A stretch of 64,000 nt of DNA, from the NCBI GenBank assembly GCA_963708455.1, contig CAVPSQ010000010.1, positions 682,001 through 746,000 on the forward strand. Direction: 5' to 3'. Each line of letters opens with the position of its first letter. The first letter of the stretch is position 1. A program made the position numbers and the translations under genes. Of the stretch, positions 26,537-35,202 are shown piece after piece. The notes beneath the pieces were generated by a model, which had not been told where the DNA came from, ran no database searches, and saw only the letters and a list, made by a program, of their open reading frames with translations. This DNA is from CAIMUS01 sp963708455. Its GTDB lineage: Bacteria; Pseudomonadota; Gammaproteobacteria; Competibacterales; Competibacteraceae.

Positions 26537-27957
26537 TCACTAAAACCACAGACTTCTTCATCAGCTACAACGGCCAAGACCAAGCCTGGGCGGAATGGAT
26601 TGCCTGGCACCTGGAGGAAGCCGGTTACTCGGTGGTGATTCAAGCCTGGGATTTCCTTGCCGGCGATAACTTCGTTTTAAAGATGCAGGCAGCCGCGACT
26701 CAGGCAAGCCGCACCCTGGCGGTGCTGTCGCCGAATTATCTGGCGGCCCAATTTACTCAACCGGAATGGGCGGCGGCGTTTGCTCAGGACCCAACCGGCG
26801 CCAAGGGGATTTTACTGCCGGTGCGAGTGGCGGAATGTGATCTGCAAGGGTTACTGGCGGTAACCGTTTACATCAATCTGGTCGGTCTGGAAGAAGCCGC
26901 CGCCAAGAACGAGTTGCTTGCCAAAATAAGCCGGGAGCGGCTCAAGCCTTCCGTTCCCCCGCGCTTTCCAGGGCAAGCGGGACGCCCGCCGCCGCCTTTC
27001 CCGGAACCACCGCCGCCTTTGCCGGAACCGCTGCCGGTCACCCGAATAAGAGACGAGATTCGCCAGTTGCTGAAATCCCCCACCGCCAAGCCGCTGCACG
27101 ACGAGATAGCGCAACAGCCCGGCGTCGATTCGGTGGCGGAGGCGCTGGTTCCGCGACAACTGGATGCTCCGGCACGCTACGGGCCGGCGGGGACGCCGGC
27201 GCTCCCAGGGGCGGAGGCGCTGGTTCCGCGACAACTGGGTTCCACGCTGGACGCTTTGGATCTGCTGCATGCCGCCACGAAAAGCTGTCTGCTCAAGCTG
27301 GCGGAGCAGAAACCGGACCTCATCGATTCCATCAAGAACATCGCCGGTAAGGCGCTTGGTTGGCTGGTGCTGTTGGCGGTCGATAGGGATCAGGTCAAGT
27401 ACTCGGAATGTTGTCACTTCGATCCGTGGCGGAACGGCGTCGAGGTCAAGCTGCCGTTGGAAACAGAGGCCGGGACTGAAGTGCTGGTGTCCTCGTTAGG
27501 CAACCGGGCCGCCTGGTTCGACTTGACCTACGATAAAAAGAGCAGGCCCCGGGTGGCCGGCAAGGACAATTTTGACATTGATGGGAAGATTGGCGACCTG
27601 GAAATCGGCATCGGCCAAACTGATCGCTTGATCGAAATTCAGAAATGTATCTGGGTCGAAGTCATGAAAAAACCGCCGCCGCTGCCCTTTGGTCCGACTG
27701 AGCAAAATATGTTAAAGGGGATCCTGGCGCGCCGTGAGCGCAGCAAAGAGAGCCATTACTACATCACCGTGCCGCCGGGGCGCGATGATTCTCCGCTGTC
27801 CGACCAGGCGTTGCTGCAAAATCTGTTAAAAGCTTTGCCGTCCTTACGGATTATTTATATCAGCGGCGGGCAGGGCGAAGGGTTATTGCTCCTGGATGAA
27901 TACGAATTATGGGCATCCATTCATGATTTTCTGCTGATGTTACGAGGCACACTATGA
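26533..27957 (+). CDS. TIR-domain effector-like protein
   Basis: 474 residues from MITKTTDFFISYNGQDQAW. Residues about 5-140 form a TIR_2-type domain: FFISYNGQDQAWAEWI, LSPNYLAAQFTQPEW and a C-terminal VTVYINLVG strand. Glu78 in QPEW occupies the position of the catalytic Glu in NAD-cleaving TIRs. A Pro-rich linker (about 148-175) follows, then a domain from about 240 to the end (DALDLLHAATKSCLLKLAEQ ... LNWLLRGTL-type end) that I cannot assign. A dispersed repeat has inserted in frame at 27164-27209, duplicating EALVPRQL. It overlaps the AAA+ gene as ATGA. Likely part of a conflict or immune system; NADase activity is inferred. Confidence 0.82.
   Translation: MITKTTDFFISYNGQDQAWAEWIAWHLEEAGYSVVIQAWDFLAGDNFVLKMQAAATQASRTLAVLSPNYLAAQFTQPEWAAAFAQDPTGAKGILLPVRVAECDLQGLLAVTVYINLVGLEEAAAKNELLAKISRERLKPSVPPRFPGQAGRPPPPFPEPPPPLPEPLPVTRIRDEIRQLLKSPTAKPLHDEIAQQPGVDSVAEALVPRQLDAPARYGPAGTPALPGAEALVPRQLGSTLDALDLLHAATKSCLLKLAEQKPDLIDSIKNIAGKALGWLVLLAVDRDQVKYSECCHFDPWRNGVEVKLPLETEAGTEVLVSSLGNRAAWFDLTYDKKSRPRVAGKDNFDIDGKIGDLEIGIGQTDRLIEIQKCIWVEVMKKPPPLPFGPTEQNMLKGILARRERSKESHYYITVPPGRDDSPLSDQALLQNLLKALPSLRIIYISGGQGEGLLLLDEYELWASIHDFLLMLRGTL
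27135..27238. repeat. Palindromic repeat copy 4 flanked by a 29-bp direct duplication, inside the TIR gene
   Basis: The 29 bases at 27135-27163 recur exactly at 27210-27238. Between them lie 46 bases ending GCCGGCGGGGACGCCGGCGC-TCCCAGG, the right arm of the dispersed family. The period is 75 bases, so the reading frame is kept and 25 residues are added. Confidence 0.9.
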
Positions 27958-28918
27958 TTCCGCACTCCTATCCCATCGGCGAACCGATCGCGCTGCCCAA
28001 GCGTGGCTCCTGGCCGGAAACGGTGCACGTTTTCGATGAGGCCAGCGTGTATGCGCTGCGGGCGGCGGAAGCCGCCGCCGGCCGTTGCTGATCCGGGGCG
28101 AGCCGGGTGCGGGCAAAAGCCAGTTGGCACGGGCGGCGGCCGAGGCGAGTCGGCCGCAGCGGCTGTTCCTGGCGGTGGTGGTCAACGCCCGCACCGAAAG
28201 CCAGGATTTGCAATGGCAGTTCGACGCCGTGGCGCGGCTCGGCGAGGCGCAGGCGCTGGCTCACTGTCCGGTGGACGAGATTCCCAGCCGGTTACAGCCG
28301 CGCCGGTTTCTCACCCCCGGCCGGCTGTGGTGGGCGTTCGACTGGCCGTCCGCCCTGGCGCAGTATGGACGCTGCGATCATCCGCTGGAAAGTATGCCGG
28401 CGAAACCAGAGGGTTGGGAACCGAAGCACGGCAGTGTGCTGCTGATCGACGAAATCGACAAGGCCGACACGGATTTGCCCAACGGCTTGCTGGAAACCCT
28501 GGGCAATGGCGATTTCGCCGTGCCCTATCTGGGCGAATCCGTGCGCCAGTCGCAGGACAATCCGCCGCCGCTGGTGATCATCACCACCAACGAGGAACGC
28601 GAATTGCCCGCCGCTTTTCTGCGCCGTTGTCTGGTGTTGCCGCTGCCGCTGCCAGAGGGCGACGCGCTGCTCGATTTTTTATGCGCGCGCGGCAAAGTCC
28701 ATTTTCCAGCTTCCGCCGAGGCAGTGCGGCGCCAGGCGGGAGAGTTGTTACTGAAGGATCGCAAAGATGCCAGCGCGCAAGGTCTGCCGGCGCCTGGCCA
28801 GGCGGAATATCTGGACCTGCTGCGGGCGGTGTGCAAGCTGAGCCCAGACGAGAAAAAACAATTAGTCTTGCTGGAGAAGATCAGCAGGTTTGTGTTGCAG
28901 AAAGCGCCTTTAAGGTGA
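27954..28918 (+). CDS. MoxR-like AAA+ ATPase (frameshifted near its start)
   Basis: Walker A GEPGAGKS, Walker B VLLIDEIDKAD, sensor-1 LVIITTNEERELP and arginine-finger region FLRRCLVLPLPLP mark a MoxR-type AAA+ ATPase of about 321 residues. ATG 27954 overlaps the TIR stop and encodes MIPHSYPIGEPIALPKRGSW...VYALRAAEAAAG, after which one base is missing near 28080 and the frame stops at 28091; the ATPase resumes from 28085 (PLLIRGEPGAGKS). Restoring one base gives a complete protein. If the shift is real, only a TTG-initiated fragment starting at the P-loop could be made. It would power the TIR/FGE partners, as in known MoxR-containing conflict systems. Confidence 0.85.
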
Positions 28919-28937
28919 TTTCGGGCAAAGGCTATAC

Positions 28938-31511
28938 ATGTCCCACCGCACTCTAATCAACCGGGCTGATTTGCTGGAATGCCTCGCGCATGACGAAGCG
29001 CACTTGGATGGGCTGGCCGCCGCGCTCGGCTACGTCCGCCGCGAACCGCCCCCCATGTCCAAACCGCCGCCCCGCCGCGTGGCGCCGGAACCCCTACCGC
29101 CGCCTGAGCCGGGTCAACCGACCGTCACCGCCGCGCCGTCTCAAGCCCGCTTTCATCGGGTCGTGGCGCAACGCCGGCTGGAGCCGGGCGAGATCGAGCG
29201 CAACGTGCCGGCGTGGTTCCAGCAGGCCGAACCCTTTCGCAGCGAGGAAGAAATACGCGCCCCCGCCGGGTTGACGCCGCCACCGCGGGAGCCGCTGATG
29301 CGCTGGTCTCGGTTGTGGCCGTTTCTGAAGATGGCGCTGAGCGTGCAGCAGACGACGCGGGCGCTGGACATCCTCCGCATCGTGGCGCAGTTGGCCCGCG
29401 TGCAGACGCTGCGGCGGCTGCCGCGCCGGCAACGCCGGCTGTGGGCCGCCGACTGTCAGTTGATTGTCGATTACGCCCGGCCGCTGTTGCCGTTCTGGGA
29501 AGATTTCAATGACTTGCTACAGCGGCTGCGGCGGCTGCGCGGTCAAACCGGCCTGCAACTGATCGCCTTGCCGGACGGCGATCCGTCGGGCCGCTGCTGG
29601 ACGCCGGCGGGACAGGAATGGCGGGAAATCGACCACTATCCACTGCCCCGACCGGGCGCGGCGGTGCTGGCGCTCAGCGATCTGGGCTGCATCGATACGA
29701 ATGAGGCGCGGCGGCGGCAGTGGCGGCGGCTCGGCCGGCGGCTGCAACGGCTGGAACGCCGGCCGGTGGCGCTGCTGCCCTGTCCGTCGCGCTGGTGGGA
29801 CAGTGAATTGCTTCGCCTGTTTTACCCGGTGTGCTGGGACCGGGCGGAACATCCACCGCGCCGCCTGAGTGTCCGCCGGATAGCGCCGGCGGAGCGCAGC
29901 GAAGCCGATCCCGGCGCCGACCGGCTGCTGGCGCTGCTGGCGCCGGCGCTGCGGGTGGAGCCGGCGTTGCTGCGCGCTGCGCGTTGCCTGTTGCCGGCGT
30001 GGCAATGCGATGTCGGCGGCGAAGCGGCGGCCTGGAATCATCGGCATGTACATCCCACGCCACTGGCTTTTTACTATGACAGCGAGTTCATCGCTGATTA
30101 CCGTCGCCGGTTTCAAGCGGAAGAAGAAACGGTGCGGCGGCAACTGGCGGATTTGATCATTGCCTATCACGCCCCTCTATCACCCGCCATCGGCCAGGAA
30201 GAACGCCTGGTGCTCGCTCAACTGGAAAACGCCTGTGATCCGCAAGCCCAACAGTTCATGGAGCGCATTGTAAAAACGCTGCACACGCCGGATAGCGCGC
30301 TGGCCGCTTCCGTTCGCCATTGGGCGCAGCGCCTGACCCGGCGGCAGTACGATGTCATCGGGCAAAACGAGGTGCTGGCCATTGCCTGGGCGACGGTGAA
30401 GTCGCCGGAAAGCGAAGCTCCGCCGGGATTGGACCTCCGCCGGGTCGGCTGGCTGCTGGCCTTGGGGCAGATGTCCAGGCGCTACACCCTGCGTCAACGC
30501 GGTCAGGTGCTGTATCTGGAAACCGACGCCGTCACCGTAACCGACGGTGAACTGGGTGCGTCTGGTAGCCCGGTGGGGGAGATCAGCGCCGCGGCGCCGT
30601 ATGTGCAATGGCAACGACTGGCGGTAGACGGCTCGATTCTCGATGAACGACTGCAATCGCTGCAGCAGGCGATTGCGCTGCATCCTGACGACGTGTTGCG
30701 GCTACACACGGATCAACAAGAACTGACGATCGACAGCTTGCCGCGACCCGACTGGGCCGAGGAAATTGGTCGGGATGACTATGGGTTGTACGCCGATTGC
30801 CGCATTAACAAAGTGGTGCAACGGCTGCGCTGGATTACGCCGGGGGAATTTTTGATGGGTTCACCGGAGAACGAGGCGGAACGCTATGACAATGAATTGC
30901 AGCATCGGGTGATTCTGACCCAGGGCTTCTGGCTGGCGGACACGGCCTGCACGCAGGCGCTGTGGAAGGCAGTGATGGGCGATAATCCCAGCAGATTCAA
31001 GGGGGACGAGCGGCCGGTGGAGACGGTCAGTTGGGAGCAGATTCAACAGTTGATCGAGCGACTGAACGAGCTGACGCCAGGCGGCGGTTTCCGGCTGCCG
31101 ACGGAAGCGGAATGGGAATACGCCTGCCGGGCGGGAACGACCACGCCGTTCTGGTTCGGGGTGCAGATCACGCCGGACCAGGTCAATTACGACGGCAATT
31201 TCCCCTACGCCGGCGGACCAAAAGGGCAGTACCGGAGAGAAACGGTGGAGGTCAAGGCGCTGCCCTGCAACAGTTGGGGTCTGTACCAGATGCACGGCAA
31301 TGTATGGGAATGGTGCCAGGACTGGTATGGGGAGTATCCATCGCATACTGTGACAGACCCTGTTGGCCTCGGAGCCGGCGCGGACCGTGTCATCCGCGGC
31401 GGGTCCTGGCTCCACCTCGCGCGGGACGTGCGCGCTGCTTCCCGCTTCCAGTTCGGCCCCGTCAACCGCCTCGACTCCCTCGGTTTCCGCTGTGCCCGAG
31501 TTCAGTCGTAA
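28938..31511 (+). CDS. Large conflict-system protein with C-terminal formylglycine-generating-enzyme (C-lectin-like) domain
   Basis: 857 residues. The N-terminal about 600 residues are Pro/Arg-rich and resemble SAV_2336-type regions of multi-gene conflict systems; no catalytic motif is recognised there. From about 625 a linker PRPDWAEEIGRDDYGLYAD leads to an FGE/sulfatase-modifying domain: WITPGEFLMGSPENEAE, VSWEQIQQLIERLN, GGFRLPTEAEWEYACRAG, MHGNVWEWCQDWYG and RVIRGGSW...LGFRCAR. In the last block nearly all surface codons have the form NNC, the mark of adenine-directed diversification. Most such domains lack real FGE activity and act as variable binding modules. It is the third gene of the TIR-AAA-FGE cassette, 19 bases after the AAA+ gene. 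Confidence 0.82.
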   Translation: MSHRTLINRADLLECLAHDEAHLDGLAAALGYVRREPPPMSKPPPRRVAPEPLPPPEPGQPTVTAAPSQARFHRVVAQRRLEPGEIERNVPAWFQQAEPFRSEEEIRAPAGLTPPPREPLMRWSRLWPFLKMALSVQQTTRALDILRIVAQLARVQTLRRLPRRQRRLWAADCQLIVDYARPLLPFWEDFNDLLQRLRRLRGQTGLQLIALPDGDPSGRCWTPAGQEWREIDHYPLPRPGAAVLALSDLGCIDTNEARRRQWRRLGRRLQRLERRPVALLPCPSRWWDSELLRLFYPVCWDRAEHPPRRLSVRRIAPAERSEADPGADRLLALLAPALRVEPALLRAARCLLPAWQCDVGGEAAAWNHRHVHPTPLAFYYDSEFIADYRRRFQAEEETVRRQLADLIIAYHAPLSPAIGQEERLVLAQLENACDPQAQQFMERIVKTLHTPDSALAASVRHWAQRLTRRQYDVIGQNEVLAIAWATVKSPESEAPPGLDLRRVGWLLALGQMSRRYTLRQRGQVLYLETDAVTVTDGELGASGSPVGEISAAAPYVQWQRLAVDGSILDERLQSLQQAIALHPDDVLRLHTDQQELTIDSLPRPDWAEEIGRDDYGLYADCRINKVVQRLRWITPGEFLMGSPENEAERYDNELQHRVILTQGFWLADTACTQALWKAVMGDNPSRFKGDERPVETVSWEQIQQLIERLNELTPGGGFRLPTEAEWEYACRAGTTTPFWFGVQITPDQVNYDGNFPYAGGPKGQYRRETVEVKALPCNSWGLYQMHGNVWEWCQDWYGEYPSHTVTDPVGLGAGADRVIRGGSWLHLARDVRAASRFQFGPVNRLDSLGFRCARVQS
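31389..31500 (+). other. Candidate diversity-generating-retroelement variable region
   Basis: Residues 825-827 (CTC CAC CTC), 830 (GAC), 835 (TCC), 837-839 (TTC CAG TTC), 842-843 (GTC AAC) and 845-847 (CTC GAC TCC) sit where template-encoded AAC (Asn) codons occur in retroelement-linked FGE domains. Twelve of these thirteen codons keep C in the third base while the first two vary. The framework codons between them are conserved. No template repeat or reverse transcriptase is seen in this window. Confidence 0.55.
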
Positions 31512-31641
31512 GCAAAGCAGGCCAGCCGGTACAGCCAGCCAAAGCCAGCCGGCAGCCCGCGCCCCGCCGGACAGACGCCGCGGAGCGGTGGCGGTCAGGT
31601 GGGGCGCGGCCGGCGGCCGAGGAAAAAGCAAGGTTGAACAG

Positions 31642-31728
31642 ATGAAGTTTACGCAGTATTTTCAGGTAATGCGGCAACGTCCTGACCTTACCATGATTCG
31701 GTTGGAATGGCAGCAATTCCCGCTCTAA
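31642..31728 (+). pseudogene. 5' part of a small toxin-like gene split by an IS
   Basis: MKFTQYFQVMRQRPDLTMIRLEW is the start of the same family as the protein encoded at 47845 (YFxxxLRKRPxxKKEW). At TTGGAATGG (31702-31710) the IS begins, adding four foreign codons and a stop. The spacer 31512-31641 is GC-rich and has no other gene. Confidence 0.75.
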
Positions 31729-33347
31729 TGCAGCGGCGCCAGTAGTTAATTGATCAGTAATTACACAAGAATCATAACGACAAAAACCACCCTGACTTCC
31801 TCGGAAGCCATAATGAACGACTCTCATTTTAACCACTTTCTTTCAACACACTCATTCATCAAAACAACTATGGACTTTATCAGAAATTATGATGTATCAG
31901 GTTCCAATACCCCACCCTTATGCCCATAAATTATCGCTAACCATAAGCTCTCCCAACTGGTAATAAAATACTCCTTAAATAATCCCTTTAACTTGCTCCA
32001 TAACGAGGTTCTGGAACGGAATTGTTGCCGCGCCACTTGAAATAAACTACAGCACAGACTCTTGCACTTGATCGACGAAAAAGGCTAGCATCATCAGCAT
32101 CCCAAACACCGTCGTCAAATGCTTTTGCCCATGTCCATAGTTGTGCTCTAACTCATAGCCCTGATTTTTGAGTGTGTTGAACGTCTCGTTTTCAATCTTC
32201 CACCAACCCCGACCTCCTCTCATCACCTGGTAGACATTATCTCGCCGTAGTTCCAGATCCGTTATCCACGAAAAATTGTACTTTTTACCCTCCCGCATTT
32301 CCCAATAATCCAGGTAATTCACCAGAATATCAGGATGAGATTTATTCAAAGGCAACCCCTTCATCCAGCGATAGCCCCGTAAAACGCCATCCTCTCCCAG
32401 TTCCTCAAATTCTTCATACTCAGCGCTATTTAATCGCTTCCGCACCTCCTCGAACAGCGACGGCTGGTCGCTCGGCTTCGCCACCAGGATGTAATGATAC
32501 TTTAATTTTTTCAATAACTTAATGTGAGGACCGTCGGCCGACAAGCTGTCCTCCACCACAATCATGGGCCATTGCGGAAACGCTTCACGTAGTGCCAGTA
32601 ACAGCCGTTTACTGGCATTACTTTCACAATCATTCTTGCTCGCCCCATCTTGGCGCGTAATGGCCTCAGGAAATAAAGGTAAGACTTGACTTTTATCCGG
32701 ATGAACTATCACCGCTCCTACTAATTGATGATAATACTCGACCGTGCCATTTCGATGATGCTTTTCACAGCAATCGGCACAACGGATATTGGAAGAAGAA
32801 AAATGACCGGTCCCATCCAGGTTAACTAGAAATCCTCCTAAATACCGATACGCTTTCAATATCCCGTGCGATTGCAAGTGCTGATGAATATGAATAAAGG
32901 GGGCTCGTAACTCAGTGGGTGACACCTCATCCAACACTTTCCGCATCTGGGTATCACAGGGGGCTTGTGAAATACCATAAAGACTTTTTAAATTCGCTCG
33001 AACCCGCTCTTCATGACGTTGCTCATCAAACTTTAATAACGACGGATATTTCAGTCCAAAGACCGCCAAGCCTGACATCAAGACATCCGGTAAGGAAAAC
33101 TGCTGACCGCCATGACGAGGGTCAGTGATCTTCCCAAAATCCTCTCTGATTTGACCTAACAAGGCCGGCGCTGAACAGTGTTTATTTAATTGCGGCCGCT
33201 GAGGGCGAAGTGGAATACAGTTTGCTTTTACCATCATGACCACCCAAATCGATTGAATTTGAAGCCCAAATACCTTGCCAGACCTACCGAAGCATCGTAT
33301 ATAATATACTGATTATACTAAAATTTCTAGAGCAGCGGGAATTGCTG
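31711..33347. mobile_element. Complete insertion sequence (IS4-like), 1637 bp
   Basis: Both ends are defined by the direct duplication TTGGAATGG (31702-31710 and 33348-33356) and by terminal inverted repeats CAGCAATTCCCGCT (31711-31724 and 33334-33347). Nine-base duplications fit IS4-group elements. The interior holds one transposase gene on the minus strand. The 318 bases right of the left end (31729-32046) are AT-rich and contain no gene. Confidence 0.9.
32047..33243 (-). CDS. DDE transposase (IS4-like)
   Basis: 398 residues. Probable DDE residues are Asp in FLVNLDGTGHFSS, Asp in VVEDSLSADGPHI and Glu in WWKIENETFNTLKNQG, whose spacing resembles the Y-R-E-K signature of IS4-type enzymes; the ending QGYELEHNYGHGQKHL is shared by a common transposase subgroup. 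The gene is intact, has lower GC than its surroundings and fills the element between defined ends, so the IS may still be active. The exact ISfinder family is not certain. Confidence 0.88.
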   Translation of the reverse strand: MVMMVKANCIPLRPQRPQLNKHCSAPALLGQIREDFGKITDPRHGGQQFSLPDVLMSGLAVFGLKYPSLLKFDEQRHEERVRANLKSLYGISQAPCDTQMRKVLDEVSPTELRAPFIHIHQHLQSHGILKAYRYLGGFLVNLDGTGHFSSSNIRCADCCEKHHRNGTVEYYHQLVGAVIVHPDKSQVLPLFPEAITRQDGASKNDCESNASKRLLLALREAFPQWPMIVVEDSLSADGPHIKLLKKLKYHYILVAKPSDQPSLFEEVRKRLNSAEYEEFEELGEDGVLRGYRWMKGLPLNKSHPDILVNYLDYWEMREGKKYNFSWITDLELRRDNVYQVMRGGRGWWKIENETFNTLKNQGYELEHNYGHGQKHLTTVFGMLMMLAFFVDQVQESVL

Positions 33348-33413
33348 TTGGAATGGATTCAGCCAATCATCGAACACCCAGTGAAGCGTAAACATTCAAA
33401 CCCCTCCCCCTAA
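33348..33413 (+). pseudogene. 3' continuation of the split toxin-like gene
   Basis: After the second TTGGAATGG the frame continues LEWIQPIIEHPVKR, matching the EW...VLKNPIR segment of the paralogue at 47845, then ends in KHSNPSP and a stop inside a GC-rich dispersed repeat. The remaining two thirds of the gene are gone. Confidence 0.7.
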
Positions 33414-33489
33414 CCCCCTCCCACAAGGGGAGGGGGAATAGGTTAAGCTGCTATTTTGCAAAAACTCCCTCCCCCCTTGTGGGGGAGGT
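33398..33489. repeat. GC-rich dispersed repeat (CCTCCCCCTAACCCCCTCCC type), copy 1
   Basis: CCCCTCCCCCTAACCCCCTC, an inverted AGGGGAGGGGGAATA, TAAGCTGCTATTTTGCA and CTCCCTCCCCCC follow each other. The same order occurs at 39467-39563. The right end of the IS481-like element carries the reverse of its last part at 34880-34908. Confidence 0.8.
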
Positions 33490-34908
33490 GTATGGACCGG
33501 AGAGATAGGTAACAGGTGTTCGGAGACATCGGTAACACCTGTTCGGAGAGATGGGTAACACTGTTCGGAGACATCGGTAACACCTGTTCGGAGACATCGG
33601 TAACATTCTTTTAAGCTGACCAGCATTTTCCTAGAGGAGAATGTTGATGTCGCAACAGAGAGTGTCGCTGGCAGTACGGTAAGAGTTTGTCCTGTTGGCC
33701 AACCAAGCGCAGATCGAGATGAGAACCTTGTGCCACCGGTATGGCATCAGTACCAAGACCGGTTACCAATGGCTGAAGCGGTTTCGTGCCGGGGGTCTGG
33801 AAGCGTTGGTCGAGCGTGACCACCGGCCATACCGGTCGCCGCGTCAAACGGTGGCGGCGCTCGAGCAGATGATCGTAGCGGTGCGGGATGCCCATCCCGC
33901 CTGGGGTGGGCGCAAACTCCGCGCCTACCTGCAGGCCCAGGGGCAGACGGCCTTGCCCAGTGCGAGCACCATGACGGCTATTTTGCGGCGCCATCAGCGG
34001 TTGAGTGCAGCAGACGGGCGTAAGCATCAGCCGTGGCATCGCTTTGAACAGGTAGCCCCCAATCGCTTGTGGCAGATGGACTTCAAAGGCCACTTTGCCA
34101 TTGCCCAAGGCCGCTGCCATCCCTTGACGGTGTTGGATGACCATTCCCGCTTCGCGGTCTGCCTGCAGGCGTGTGGGGACGAACAGGGCGCCACGGTGCA
34201 AGCGGCCCTGACCGCGACCTTTCGGCGCTATGGCTTGCGGAACGGATGCTCATGGATAATGGCCCACCCTGGGGGGGCGAGGGCCAGCAAACCCTGTCGG
34301 CCCTGGTCCTGTGGCTGATCCGCTTGGGGGTTCGCATCAATCATAGTCATCCCTATCATCCGCAGACCCAGGGAAAGGATGAGCGGTTTCATCGTACCCT
34401 CAAGGCAGAGGTGTTGCGTGACCAGTACTTTGCGTCGTTGTCGGTGTGTCAAGGGGCCTTTGATCGGTGGCGGGAGGTGTACAACCGGGAGCGCCCCCAT
34501 CAGGCTCTGGACATGGCTGTCCCGATCAGCCGCTATCAACCCAGTCCCTGTTCCTTTCCTGAAACCCTGCCGCCAATTGAGTACGGTCCGGATGATCGGG
34601 TCCGCAGGGTGCAAAACAAAGGGGTGGTGCACTTCCAAGGGCGGTTGTTTACCGTCAGTAGCGCCTTGCAAGGTTACCCGGTGGCATTGCGGCCCGTTAA
34701 CACCGAGGGCCAGTTTGATATCTACTTCTGTCACCATAAGGTCACTCGGATTGATCTTAGGACACCGGCATGAAGTCAATACACATCATCTCATGATAGT
34801 TTTTCAGTGTTACCTATGTCTCCGAACAGGTGTTACCGATGTCTCCGAACACCTGTTACCTATCTCTCCGGTCCATACACCTCCCCCACAAGGGGGGAGG
34901 GAGTTTTT
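33460..34908. mobile_element. Degenerate IS481-like element inside ~104-bp inverted repeats
   Basis: The arms 33460-33563 and 34806-34908 are almost perfect inverted copies. They include the GC-rich stem, GGTGTATGGACCGGAGAGAT, and alternating TGTTCGGAGACATCGGTAACA units. Additional tandem copies of the latter (33541-33605) adjoin the transposase on its left. Units of this form are typical IS481-family termini, present here in multiple copies. Confidence 0.75.
33641..34773 (+). pseudogene. IS481-family transposase, nonsense and frameshift
   Basis: Reads MLMSQQRVSLAVR then a TAA (33680-33682) where a Gln codon is expected, and continues EFVLLANQAQIEMRTLCHRYGIS with the helix-turn-helix, HPAWGGRKLRAYL and the DDE core start LWQMDFKGHF and LDDHSRF. 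Near 34237 one base is lost; the other frame carries ERMLMDNGPPWG and HPYHPQTQGKDERFHRTLK with the catalytic Glu, and ends RIDLRTPA. Two lesions make it a pseudogene unless either is an assembly error. Confidence 0.88.
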
Positions 34909-34910
34909 GT

Positions 34911-35202
34911 ACAGGCTCTTAGGTTATAGGCCCAATTCATGAAGAGAGGACTGCAAGGGCGGTATACCCGTTATATCGAAATTATGAATCAGGGAACCGA
35001 ATTGCCGGAACAGACCGAGGGCGGATAAGCCGGGGCAACTTGGCAGGGTGGGCAAAAGGCCCGTAGTGCCATGCCCACCCGCGAAAGCTACTCACGTTTT
35101 TATTGCCGGCCTACTCCGGTAAGAACGGCAGGCTACCAGGTACCGCCGCTTGATATCCCGAGGTGTCTGCCACTCCTCTCGTTCGACGTCGGCCTGCCCG
35201 GG
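34911..35202. other. Intergenic region without recognisable gene
   Basis: About 290 bases between the IS481-like element and the Uma2-type gene. No coding similarity, repeat or promoter was recognised. Confidence 0.4.

Noticed and set aside
33541..33605. CRISPR-like array of TGTTCGGAGACATCGGTAACA units
   Set aside because: Units are adjacent without unique spacers and are IS481-type ends repeated on both sides of a transposase.
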